A stretch of DNA of 64,000 nucleotides, from NCBI GenBank assembly GCA_945862165.1, contig CAMAXI010000002.1, forward strand, positions 248,001-312,000, in the 5' to 3' direction. Position numbers and translations under genes: made by a program. Origin of the DNA: Chryseobacterium gleum. Lineage in GTDB: Bacteria > Bacteroidota > Bacteroidia > Flavobacteriales_D > Crocinitomicaceae. Shown here one piece after another: positions 10,470 through 19,672 of this stretch. Within the stretch, counting starts at the first letter, position 1; each line of letters opens with the position of its first letter. Below the pieces are notes generated by a model that made no database searches, was not told the origin of the DNA, and saw nothing but the letters and a program-made list of their open reading frames with translations.

Positions 10470-11447
10470 ATGAAGATTTTGGTTGTACGTTTTAGTTCTA
10501 TTGGTGACATTGTGTTGACTACACCTGTTGTTCGTTGTCTAAAACAGCAACTTCCTGGGGTTGAAATCCATTTTTTAACCAAAAAAAAGTTTGCGGGAAT
10601 TCTTTCTTCGAATCCATATATTGACAAACTTCATACCATTGATCGTTCCATTAACGAAGTACTCTCTACCTTAAAAACGGAGAAATTTGACTTTGTGGTT
10701 GACTTACATACCAATTTACGCACAAAAAGTTTGCTTTGGAAATTACGTGTTCCTTCCGCTAGTTTTCCAAAATTGAATTTCAAAAAGTGGTTGTATGTAC
10801 GTTTTAAATTCAACAAGTTACCCGACACACACATCGTAGAACGTTATTTTGAAACCGTTAAAAGTCTAGGCGTTAAGAATGATCAGCAAGCTTGTGATTA
10901 TTTCATTGCTTCCGAAGATCATGTGGATACAACTACCATAGGTTTGGAACCTAATTCCTATATTGCATTTGCAATTGGCGCACAATTCGCAACCAAACGT
11001 ATGCCGACCAATAAACTTATCGAAGTCTGTAACGCCATCGGAAAACCTGTCGTTTTACTTGGAGGACCAGAGGATGCTGAAATTGCTAACTCCATTATTT
11101 CACAGTCTACAGGGAACATACAATCACAATGTGGAACGTTACGCTTGGGGCAATCTGCAAGCGTGGTTCAACAAGCGCAACTATTAGTTACCCACGACAC
11201 CGGATTGATGCATATTGCTTCTGCGTTTAACAAACGAATCGTTAGCATTTGGGGGAATACTACTCCAGCATTGGGAATGTATCCATATATGCCGCAAAAC
11301 AGCAAAAATTACAGCATACATCAAGTAGAGGGATTAGAATGTAGACCATGTTCTAAAATTGGATTTCAAGCGTGTCCCAAAAAGCATTTTTCGTGTATGC
11401 ATTTACAAGATGTAGGAAAAATTGTAGCGGAGATAAACCGTTTATAA
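10470..11447 (+). CDS. Glycosyltransferase family 9 (ADP-heptose:LPS heptosyltransferase-like)
   Basis: MKILVVRFSSIGDIVLTTPVVRCLK, THDTGLMHIASAFNKRIVSIWG. Confidence 0.88.
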   Translation: MKILVVRFSSIGDIVLTTPVVRCLKQQLPGVEIHFLTKKKFAGILSSNPYIDKLHTIDRSINEVLSTLKTEKFDFVVDLHTNLRTKSLLWKLRVPSASFPKLNFKKWLYVRFKFNKLPDTHIVERYFETVKSLGVKNDQQACDYFIASEDHVDTTTIGLEPNSYIAFAIGAQFATKRMPTNKLIEVCNAIGKPVVLLGGPEDAEIANSIISQSTGNIQSQCGTLRLGQSASVVQQAQLLVTHDTGLMHIASAFNKRIVSIWGNTTPALGMYPYMPQNSKNYSIHQVEGLECRPCSKIGFQACPKKHFSCMHLQDVGKIVAEINRL

Positions 11448-11448
11448 T

Positions 11449-11856
11449 ATGAATGATCAAAAACAAAGAACTTATACATATCCATTATTTACCTGGATAC
11501 TAACCATATTAATTGCACCTCTTTTTCTGGTTATAATTAGTATTATTAAATATGGATTTAGAAACAATCGATTTTTCGAAATTTTCGAAGTGTTATCCGT
11601 TTTTTTTATTCTCGGTGGGCTTTATTCATTACCAACTCTTTTAGTTTTTCTAATTAACTACTATTTTTTGACACAAAGAAATGTATCGAATTTACTAATA
11701 AGAAGTATATCTATGTTTATAGTTTATCTTTGTATCTATCTCACATTTTTATTTATTGGAGGATCTGAATCTATGAAATTAACCCTCGTTTATGGTATTA
11801 CAATGACTATTTTAGTTTGGATTGTTAAAATTAAACAACACAATAAAACACTATAG
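11449..11856 (+). CDS. Hypothetical multi-pass membrane protein
   Basis: 135-aa ORF with several hydrophobic segments, immediately downstream of the GT9 gene. Confidence 0.55.
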   Translation: MNDQKQRTYTYPLFTWILTILIAPLFLVIISIIKYGFRNNRFFEIFEVLSVFFILGGLYSLPTLLVFLINYYFLTQRNVSNLLIRSISMFIVYLCIYLTFLFIGGSESMKLTLVYGITMTILVWIVKIKQHNKTL

Positions 11857-12687
11857 ATTTCCACACGCCTCTTCTCCCAACACGCCAAGAGAACGAAGAA
11901 TTTGATACATGACTTCCCCATTGAGTGCTTCAAAAGTAGAAGCCTTTAATTTCTTTGAATTTTCAAGCGACTGAACAAACAAATAGGTATTGTTTAGAAA
12001 TTCTACATAGCCGATATACCACGCGTGTTGTTTGCCGTTTTGTAAACCTGTTACTTTGAAGGTATACACGTTTTTATTTACCAATTTAGTTAGGCGAAAC
12101 GTCGACTTTACCAATCGAATATTCTCAAAGGAGAATGGTAAGTTATAGTAGTACAACTTTTTCAGTAAATCGAATTGTTGTTTGGTGGAAATCTTTAGGC
12201 TATTGTTGTTCCAAAATACAGTTGTTCCTCCAGAAATATCTCTGTTACCATAATTTAGAAGATTTAACCAATTTTGTATCTTTTCCTGTTTTAATCTACG
12301 TGCATTCACCGAGAAAAAAACTGGATTATCCGACTTCAATGCTTTGATTAGATTGTCATTCGTTAAGGTGTCATCTCCATTTGGAGTCTCATAATTTTTG
12401 ATAACACCACTTTCTAAACCGATTAATCCTGCATATAAATGAAAAGAATTATTTGGAGTTTGTAAGGTTTGTATTTTTATGGTATCGCTGTAATAATAGC
12501 TATTCTTACTTTGATTAAAAACCACACATGCACCAGTTACTCCAAATTTTTTATAAATGGAATCTAGTTTTAGGTGTTGTTCGTGATAGGATTTTTGAGC
12601 GAACAAATTTTGAGAAGTAAAGGATATAGAACCCCAAACAAAAATTAAAAAAAACAAGAAATTTGAAAATCTAATCGAATAATTCAA
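11851..12687 (-). CDS. Secreted class D beta-lactamase (OXA)-like protein lacking active-site residues (predicted pseudoenzyme)
   Basis: FGVTGACVVFNQ, LIGLESGVI, ARRLKQEKIQNWLNLLNYGNRDISGG, FWNNNSLKIS, AWYIGYVEF align with OXA enzymes; the SxxK position reads NSFH. Confidence 0.75.
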   Translation of the reverse strand: MNYSIRFSNFLFFLIFVWGSISFTSQNLFAQKSYHEQHLKLDSIYKKFGVTGACVVFNQSKNSYYYSDTIKIQTLQTPNNSFHLYAGLIGLESGVIKNYETPNGDDTLTNDNLIKALKSDNPVFFSVNARRLKQEKIQNWLNLLNYGNRDISGGTTVFWNNNSLKISTKQQFDLLKKLYYYNLPFSFENIRLVKSTFRLTKLVNKNVYTFKVTGLQNGKQHAWYIGYVEFLNNTYLFVQSLENSKKLKASTFEALNGEVMYQILRSLGVLGEEACGNL

Positions 12688-12740
12688 AATAAACTACATA
12701 AATTAACCATTTCAAAAATAACTAAAAATAACTTACACCA

Positions 12741-13613
12741 ATGATAGACTATAATCCGCGAAATTGGCTTACACTAATTTTCGCACTTCATAAAAGCGAC
12801 ACATTACGAATGCTTTGGAAAGAGTTAATATACATGGGTATATTTACCTTGCTTATCGCTTTTTTAAAAATTCATTTTTTCCCAAAAGTCGATTATTTAG
12901 ACAAATTAATTGCCGTTTACTCCCTTATAGGATTTGTGATTTCATTGCTTTTAGTGTTCAGAACAAATACAGCCTATGATCGTTGGTGGGAAGGAAGAAG
13001 AAAGTGGGGAGAATTAGTAAATGATACCCGAAATTTTTCTGTAAAATTAAATGCTATGGTTTCAAATACAGATGAAAAGAAAGAATTTGCACGTCTCATT
13101 CATTTATTTGTTTTTTCCATGAAAGAACACTTACGAAAAGGTGTTTTAATAGATGAATTGCCTTTTACAGAAAATGAAAAACTACAATTGAATACATCTA
13201 AACACATACCAACAACTGTTGTGGGTTGGATATATGCTAAAATTCATATTTTAGTAAAAGAAGGTAAATTATACAAAGAGGATTTAATAGTATTGGATAA
13301 AAATTTAAATGGTTTCTTAGAAGCATGTGGCGCATGTGAGCGTATAAAAAACACGCCTATTCCATTTTCTTACTCTTTGTTTATAAAGAAATTTATATTC
13401 ATCTATGTATTGACTTTACCGCTTGCCTTTGTCTCTGTATTTGGATATTTATCGGCCTTAATAGCAACATTTGTTTTTTATGTATTGGTAAGTATGGAAG
13501 TATTGGCAGAAGAAATTGAAGATCCATTTGGCGATGATGATAACGACTTACCAACGGACCAATTATCCCAAAAAATGAAAGAAATATCTGAAAGTATATT
13601 GATCCAAAAATAA
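12741..13613 (+). CDS. Bestrophin family (UPF0187) ion channel
   Basis: LIGFVISLLLVFRTNTAYDRWWEGRRKWGELVNDTRNF is characteristic. Confidence 0.9.
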   Translation: MIDYNPRNWLTLIFALHKSDTLRMLWKELIYMGIFTLLIAFLKIHFFPKVDYLDKLIAVYSLIGFVISLLLVFRTNTAYDRWWEGRRKWGELVNDTRNFSVKLNAMVSNTDEKKEFARLIHLFVFSMKEHLRKGVLIDELPFTENEKLQLNTSKHIPTTVVGWIYAKIHILVKEGKLYKEDLIVLDKNLNGFLEACGACERIKNTPIPFSYSLFIKKFIFIYVLTLPLAFVSVFGYLSALIATFVFYVLVSMEVLAEEIEDPFGDDDNDLPTDQLSQKMKEISESILIQK

Positions 13614-13627
13614 AATTAAAGGAAACT

Positions 13628-13657
13628 AAAAAGGCGACTCTCACGAATCGCCTTTTT
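13628..13657. terminator. Rho-independent terminator, convergent bestrophin and hppD
   Basis: AAAAAGGCGA-CTCTCACGAA-TCGCCTTTTT perfect 10-bp stem. Confidence 0.85.
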
Positions 13658-13660
13658 AGT

Positions 13661-13725
13661 TATGGATTATGGATTATGAATGGATAGATTAAAATTTATA
13701 ATTCATCATCCATCCTTTATAATCC
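13661..13725. repeat. Imperfect AT-rich inverted repeat (TTATGGATTATGAAT type)
   Basis: TATGGATTATGGATTATGAATGGAT ... ATTCATCATCCATCCTTTATAATCC. Confidence 0.55.
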
Positions 13726-14886
13726 CTAAAGAGTTCCTCTTTTTGCTTGTTCTCTTTCGATAGATTCAAACAAGGCTTTAAAGTTACCTGCTCCGAATCC
13801 TTTAGCGCCCATACGTTGGATTATTTCAAAGAATAAGGTTGGTCTATCTTCTACTGGTTTTGTAAAGATTTGTAACAAATATCCTTCTTCATCCGCATCC
13901 ACAAGGATAGATAATCTTTGAAGTTCCTTGATATCTTCTTTCATTATATCCATATGTACTCCTAAACGTCCTGGAATCTCATCGTAATATGCTTGAGGTG
14001 GTGGTGGTAAAAATTCAATTCCACGTGCTCTTAATTCACGTACAGTTGCAATAACATCATCTGTAGCTACAGCGATGTGTTGAACTCCTGGACCTTCATA
14101 GAAATCTAAATATTCTTCAATTTGAGAACGTTTGTTTCCTTTAGCTGGTTCGTTGATTGGGAATTTAATACGACCGTTACCGTTCGACATTACTTTACTC
14201 ATTAACGCAGAATATTCTGTGTGAATTTGTTTGTCATCAAACGAAAGGAAGTTAACAAATCCCATTACATCTTCGTACCATTTTACCCAAGTATTCATTT
14301 CACCCCAACCAACATTTCCAACCATGTGGTCGATGAATTTTAAACCTACTGGTGCTGGGTTATAATCGGATTTCCATTCTACGAAACCAGGTAAGAAAGA
14401 ACCAGTATAGTTTTTGCGTTCTACGAACATGTGAACCGTTTCTCCGTAAGTATAAATACCTGCACGAACCGTTTCTCCATTTTCGTCTTTTTCTACCGTT
14501 GGTTCTTGGTACGATCTAGCACCACGTTTGATAGTTTCTTTGTATGCTTGACGTGCGTCGTCTACCCACAGAGCAACAACTTTTACACCGTCACCATGTT
14601 TTTTCACGTGCTCACCAATAGGAGAATCACTTGTTAACGCAGTAGTTAAAACTAAACGAATTTTATCTTGTTTCAATACATAAGAAACACGATCCGTAAG
14701 ACCAGTTTCTAAACCAGCATATGCATAGGATTGAAATCCAAAAGCTGTCTTGTAAAAGTGAGCCGCTTGTTTTGCATTCCCAACATAAAACTCTACGTAA
14801 TCTGTTCCTAATAATGGAAGGAAATCTTGTGCACCTTCGAAGATTTTCTCTAAACCGTATTCTACGTTTTTGATTTCTTTACTCAT
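13726..14886 (-). CDS. hppD: 4-hydroxyphenylpyruvate dioxygenase
   Basis: FYVGNAKQAAHFYKTAFGFQ, DHMVGNVGWGEMNTWVKWYEDVMGF, GVQHIAVATDDVIATV, FFEIIQRMGAKGFGAGNFKALFE. Confidence 0.95.
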   Translation of the reverse strand: MSKEIKNVEYGLEKIFEGAQDFLPLLGTDYVEFYVGNAKQAAHFYKTAFGFQSYAYAGLETGLTDRVSYVLKQDKIRLVLTTALTSDSPIGEHVKKHGDGVKVVALWVDDARQAYKETIKRGARSYQEPTVEKDENGETVRAGIYTYGETVHMFVERKNYTGSFLPGFVEWKSDYNPAPVGLKFIDHMVGNVGWGEMNTWVKWYEDVMGFVNFLSFDDKQIHTEYSALMSKVMSNGNGRIKFPINEPAKGNKRSQIEEYLDFYEGPGVQHIAVATDDVIATVRELRARGIEFLPPPPQAYYDEIPGRLGVHMDIMKEDIKELQRLSILVDADEEGYLLQIFTKPVEDRPTLFFEIIQRMGAKGFGAGNFKALFESIEREQAKRGTL

Positions 14887-14910
14887 TGTTTGTAGTGTTA
14901 AATAATTAAA

Positions 14911-16071
14911 TTAATCTTCTAACCAACTAGTTAGGTAATCTTTATCTGCTATATCCACTGCAGCTTGTGTTATTTTTAATGGTCTAAACGTATCTACCAT
15001 CACTGCTAATTCTGCAGTTTCTTTTTGGCCAATACTACGTTCCATTGCACCCGGGTGAGGTCCATGAGGAATTCCACCTGGATGAAGCGAGATATATCCT
15101 TTTTCTACATGATTTCTAGACATAAAGTCTCCATCTACGTAGTACAATACTTCATCTGAATCGATATTACTGTGGTTATAAGGCGCAGGAATCGATTTTG
15201 GATGATAATCATACAAGCGTGGAACAAAGGAACAAATCACATAGTTATGCGCTTCAAACGTTTGGTGTACTGGGGGTGGTTGGTGCACACGACCAGTTAT
15301 AGGTTCAAAATTATGAATCGAGAAAGCATATGGGAAATTGAAACCATCCCATCCTACAACATCAAAAGGATGCGTTGCATACACTAATTCGTGTAGTACA
15401 TTCTCTTTTTTGATTTTAATTAAGAAATCCCCTTTTTCATCAAATGTTTCTAATTCAGTTGGCATTTTTAAATCACGCTCACAAAAAGGAGAATGTTCTA
15501 ATAATTGACCGAAATCATTTCTATATCTTTTAGGCGTAACTACAGGACTAAAAGATTCTACGATAAACAAACGATTGTCTTCCGTATCAAAATCAATTTG
15601 ATAGATAATCCCACGAGGAATTACCAGATAATCGCCATATACAAAATCGATATTTCCTAAAAAAGTTCGCAGCTTACCAGAACCTTTATGAATAAAGATT
15701 ACTTCGTCCGCATCCGCATTTTTATAAAAATAGCTTCGTAAAGATTTTTTCGGTGCAGCTAAAGCAATGTTTAAGTCATTATTAAACAATACAATTGTAC
15801 GACTCTCTAGAAAATCTTCTTTTGGAGCAATTTCAAAACCTCGCAACATTTGGGAGGAAATGTTTTTATCAATTGCTGCAACAGGCGTTAAATCAACCGG
15901 TTTTGAAACCGATCGTACTTGTGTTGGTCTGTGTACATGGTATAACAAGGATGCAAATCCATGAAACCCTTCCGTACCAAACAACTGTTCATAGTAATAT
16001 CCACCTTCCGGCTTTTCAAACGTAGTGTGACGTTTAGCAGGGAACTTACCAAGTTTCGCGTAAAAAGGCAT
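14911..16071 (-). CDS. hmgA: Homogentisate 1,2-dioxygenase
   Basis: VYGDYLVIPRGIIYQI, PPPVHQTFEAHNYVICSFVPRLYDYHP, LHPGGIPHGPHPG. Confidence 0.93.
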   Translation of the reverse strand: MPFYAKLGKFPAKRHTTFEKPEGGYYYEQLFGTEGFHGFASLLYHVHRPTQVRSVSKPVDLTPVAAIDKNISSQMLRGFEIAPKEDFLESRTIVLFNNDLNIALAAPKKSLRSYFYKNADADEVIFIHKGSGKLRTFLGNIDFVYGDYLVIPRGIIYQIDFDTEDNRLFIVESFSPVVTPKRYRNDFGQLLEHSPFCERDLKMPTELETFDEKGDFLIKIKKENVLHELVYATHPFDVVGWDGFNFPYAFSIHNFEPITGRVHQPPPVHQTFEAHNYVICSFVPRLYDYHPKSIPAPYNHSNIDSDEVLYYVDGDFMSRNHVEKGYISLHPGGIPHGPHPGAMERSIGQKETAELAVMVDTFRPLKITQAAVDIADKDYLTSWLED

Positions 16072-16303
16072 AAAACTTTTGTCTTTTTAAATAATTAATA
16101 AACAACTTCTCACTATGAATTTAATAAATAAATAAAGAAGTAGAACAAATTTAGGATTTGATTTGCAATTCTGCAACAAAATGAAAGCAACGTGTTTAAA
16201 CAAATAAGATATAAACGTTTGAAAGTGTTAAATTTTTAAAAATTACAAATCAAATAGAATATAAAAGTACTTAATTTCGTTACCACATTTAAAATCTAAA
16301 AAA

Positions 16304-19168
16304 ATGGAAGTTGTTGGAAAAAAAAACATTGGTAAGAAAATAGCAAAATGGACTGGAATTTCATTAGGAATTCTATTACTATTAGCGATTATCGTTCCTT
16401 ATATCTTTAAAGATGAGATAAAGGAAATGGTGCAAAAAGAAATGAAACAACAGTTACTTGCCGATATCGAACTTAAAGATTTCGACCTTACATTTTTAAG
16501 TACATTCCCTCATATATCTGCAAGATTAGAAGGATTAAAAGTTACTGGAACAGATAAAAACTTCAAAGGAGTTGTATTGGCTGAAATGGAAAGTTTTGAG
16601 GCAAACCTAAATTTTTGGAGTGTTGTTGGTAGCGACAAAATGGAAATTGAAGGAATCGTTTTAAACAAACCAAAATTTGATGTACGTGTTTTGAAAGATG
16701 GAACTGCAAATTATAACATCGTTAAACCAGATTCAATCAAGACACCGGAAGAGAAATCGGAACCATCAAACTTTAAATTGAGCATGCAAAAATATGAGAT
16801 TAACGAAGCAAGTATTCGTTACGATGATCAAAGCATGGATTTGTTCGCAGACATACAAAATTTAACCCATGTTGGTAAAGGAGATTTAACTTCGGATATC
16901 ATTGATTTTGAAACAACAACTACCATGGATGCTTTCACCTACGAAATGGATGGGATGTCTTATTTACAAAAAGTTAAAACAAATTTCGTTGTTAATTTAT
17001 TGATGGAATTCACCGAAAAGACATCAAAATTTACCTTAAAAGAAAACACATTTGAATTAAATGCGTTAAAATTTTCTTTGAATGGATTTTATGAAATGTT
17101 GGAACATAAAGACAATATGGACCTTACATTAGCAGCAAAAGAAGCAACATTCAAAGACTTCTTATCCTTAATTCCATCCTTCTATCAATCCGGTTACGAA
17201 GACATGTTAACACAAGGAACCTTAGCCATGCATGCAAAGGTAAAAGGGGTAATGGATGAAAAAAATATGCCAGGTTGGGACGCGGGAATTCAAGTGAAAA
17301 ATGCTTCCATTCAATATGCTGGGTTACCACAATCCATTAAAAACATAGCAATTGATGCTAATTCAAGTTTTGCAGGAGGTTCCAATTTAGACCAAATGAA
17401 GTTAGATGTTTCTAAATTTCATGCAGACTTTGCTGGAAATGTATTAGACATGACTATGCGCCTACGCAATCCAATGACAGATCCAGCAATTGCAGCTAAA
17501 ATTAAGGCTAAAATTAACTTAGCAACATTAGGAAAAGTTATGCCAATGGCTGAGGGTGAGTCCTACCAAGGAAAACTACTTGCAGATATTGCATTGAATG
17601 GTAAGATGAGCACGATAGAACAAGAGCGCTATGAAGATTTTGATGCGAAAGGTATGGTAGAACTGAAAGACATTCTTTACACATCAAAAGATTTGCCAGC
17701 AGCTGTTAAAGTAGCAGGAATGAAATTACTATTTACACCACAAAATTTACGTTTGGAAAATTTACAAGCGAAAATGGGGACTAGTGATTTTGCAATGAAT
17801 GGTACAATAGATAATTATTTAGCCTATGTATTTAGAAATGAATTGTTAAAAGGAAATTTCAATTTTTCGAGTACTACGTTAGATTTGGATGCATTGATGG
17901 GCACAAGCGCTACACCAGCAACTACTGAAACCGAAACAACGGACAAAGCTCCAGAAACAGCCTCAACCGAACCATTCTTAATTCCAGACAATTTAGACGT
18001 ACTACTTACGATGGATGTAAAAAAAATGATATATAATGGTATTACTATTCAAAATACCAAAGGTTCAGTTGGGATGAAAGAAGAAATTGCTTCATTGAAT
18101 CAGTTAACGATGAATGTATTAGGCGGTAAAGTAGGTTTAGACGGTATATATAATACACAAAATCATTCTAAACCAAGTGTTAATTTCAGCTATGATATCC
18201 AACAAATAGGTGTAGCCGATTTAGCAAAAAACTTTGTTACCATTGAAAAATTAGCACCAATAGCAAAATATGTAAAAGGTAAAATATCCACTTCATTTAC
18301 GATGAAAACGATTCTACAAGCATCGATGGAACCTGTTTACAGCACGTTAACTGGTAAAGGGGATATCTCGTCAAATGAAATTAATATTTCTGGATATGAA
18401 CCATTGACGAAACTAGCGGGTGAATTGAACATGCCCAAATTAGCCTCACAAACAATGCGTGACTTTAAAGCAAAATTCAAATTTGAAAATGGTAAAATTA
18501 CACTAACTCCATTTACAATTAAATTAGGAAAAATTAATACGGATGTTTCTGGATCTACTTCTTTCGAACAAGATTTAGATTACAAATTAGTCTTAAAAAT
18601 TCCACGTGAAGAAATACCTGCTGATGCCCTTAAACTAATTGAAAATGGACTAGCAAAATTAAATAATTTACCAATTAAATTAAAAGTTCAAGAATTACCA
18701 TCTATCATACCTGTAAATGCGATAATTACAGGAAAAACAACTAAACCTATAGTTTCCGTTGATTTAAAAGAAACAATTGGTAAATTAACAGGTAACCTAA
18801 AAAATTCGTTAAAGGATGCTGTAAAACAAGCAAAAGATTCTGTTACTACTATTGTAAAACAAAAAGTAGCGGAGAAAGTCAACGAAGTAAAAGAAGACTT
18901 AACTAAAAAGAAACAACAATTAATTGCAGATGCGCAAAAACAAGTAGACAATATTAAAGCAGAGGCAAAACGTGCAGCAGATGCAGTTCGTGCAGAAGGG
19001 AACAAACAAGCAGATGCATTGATTACAGAAGCAGGAGGAAATCCAATTAAAAAGAAAGTAGCGGAAGTTGCTGCGACAAAAATTCGCAAAACAGCCACTG
19101 AGAAAGCACTTCGTATTGAGCAAGAAGCGAATCAAAAAGCGGATGAAATTATGAATAAAGTAAAGTAG
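16304..19168 (+). CDS. AsmA family outer-membrane-biogenesis-like protein with charged coiled-coil C-terminal tail
   Basis: N-terminal TM segment; DIELKDFDLTFLSTFPHISARLEGLKV AsmA start; repeat-rich beta region; Lys/Ala/Glu-rich tail. Confidence 0.85.
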   Translation: MEVVGKKNIGKKIAKWTGISLGILLLLAIIVPYIFKDEIKEMVQKEMKQQLLADIELKDFDLTFLSTFPHISARLEGLKVTGTDKNFKGVVLAEMESFEANLNFWSVVGSDKMEIEGIVLNKPKFDVRVLKDGTANYNIVKPDSIKTPEEKSEPSNFKLSMQKYEINEASIRYDDQSMDLFADIQNLTHVGKGDLTSDIIDFETTTTMDAFTYEMDGMSYLQKVKTNFVVNLLMEFTEKTSKFTLKENTFELNALKFSLNGFYEMLEHKDNMDLTLAAKEATFKDFLSLIPSFYQSGYEDMLTQGTLAMHAKVKGVMDEKNMPGWDAGIQVKNASIQYAGLPQSIKNIAIDANSSFAGGSNLDQMKLDVSKFHADFAGNVLDMTMRLRNPMTDPAIAAKIKAKINLATLGKVMPMAEGESYQGKLLADIALNGKMSTIEQERYEDFDAKGMVELKDILYTSKDLPAAVKVAGMKLLFTPQNLRLENLQAKMGTSDFAMNGTIDNYLAYVFRNELLKGNFNFSSTTLDLDALMGTSATPATTETETTDKAPETASTEPFLIPDNLDVLLTMDVKKMIYNGITIQNTKGSVGMKEEIASLNQLTMNVLGGKVGLDGIYNTQNHSKPSVNFSYDIQQIGVADLAKNFVTIEKLAPIAKYVKGKISTSFTMKTILQASMEPVYSTLTGKGDISSNEINISGYEPLTKLAGELNMPKLASQTMRDFKAKFKFENGKITLTPFTIKLGKINTDVSGSTSFEQDLDYKLVLKIPREEIPADALKLIENGLAKLNNLPIKLKVQELPSIIPVNAIITGKTTKPIVSVDLKETIGKLTGNLKNSLKDAVKQAKDSVTTIVKQKVAEKVNEVKEDLTKKKQQLIADAQKQVDNIKAEAKRAADAVRAEGNKQADALITEAGGNPIKKKVAEVAATKIRKTATEKALRIEQEANQKADEIMNKVK

Positions 19169-19223
19169 ATTAGGAATAGGGCATGCTATTTATACTACTA
19201 CATCATGAAAAAATATTCAAAAT

Positions 19224-19592
19224 ATGATAAAATCGATTTTTTTTGTAGGATTCGGGGGAGCTGTTGGGAGTGTAATGCGTTATCTTTTGGGTGTTTTAGG
19301 TGCACACTATTTAAAAGGAATATTTCCAATAGCGACATTTATAACTAATTTTTTAGGATGTTTAATTATTGGATTATTAATTGGTTATTTTGGGAAAAGT
19401 AATGAAATAAATCCTCAATTAAAATTGTTGTTGATCACCGGGTTTTGTGGGGGATTTACAACTTTTTCTACGTTTGCTGCAGAGAATGTGCAGTTGTTGG
19501 AAAATGGAAATTATTGGTTGTTGCTAGGGAATGTAGTAGGTAGTGTAATATTGGGGATTGGAGGTGTGATTTTAGGGATGAAAATGATATAA
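19224..19592 (+). CDS. crcB: Fluoride channel CrcB/FluC
   Basis: GFGGAVGSVMRYLLG, TFITNFLGCLIIGLL, GFCGGFTTFSTFAAE. Confidence 0.94.
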   Translation: MIKSIFFVGFGGAVGSVMRYLLGVLGAHYLKGIFPIATFITNFLGCLIIGLLIGYFGKSNEINPQLKLLLITGFCGGFTTFSTFAAENVQLLENGNYWLLLGNVVGSVILGIGGVILGMKMI

Positions 19593-19628
19593 ATAAACAT
19601 TTTTTGGAATTTTATTCCAAAAAAATGG

Positions 19629-19648
19629 GGTCGCGATGCGTCGCGACC
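19629..19648. repeat. GC-rich perfect palindromic hairpin
   Basis: GGTCGCGA-TGCG-TCGCGACC in AT-rich intergenic DNA between convergent genes. Confidence 0.75.
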
Positions 19649-19672
19649 GTTCGGGAAAATGGATTGATATTA

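Noticed and set aside
11851-12687. Functional OXA-type antibiotic resistance gene
   Set aside because: The catalytic SxxK motif is absent (NSFH) and other active-site motifs are altered, so hydrolytic resistance is not supported.
18688-19135. Minus-strand ORFs opposite the AsmA tail
   Set aside because: Arise from the biased Lys/Ala/Glu codon composition of the coiled coil on the other strand.
19169-19223. Fluoride riboswitch upstream of crcB
   Set aside because: The 55-bp leader lacks the conserved crcB RNA core; it instead carries a palindrome-like AATAGGGCATGC motif.
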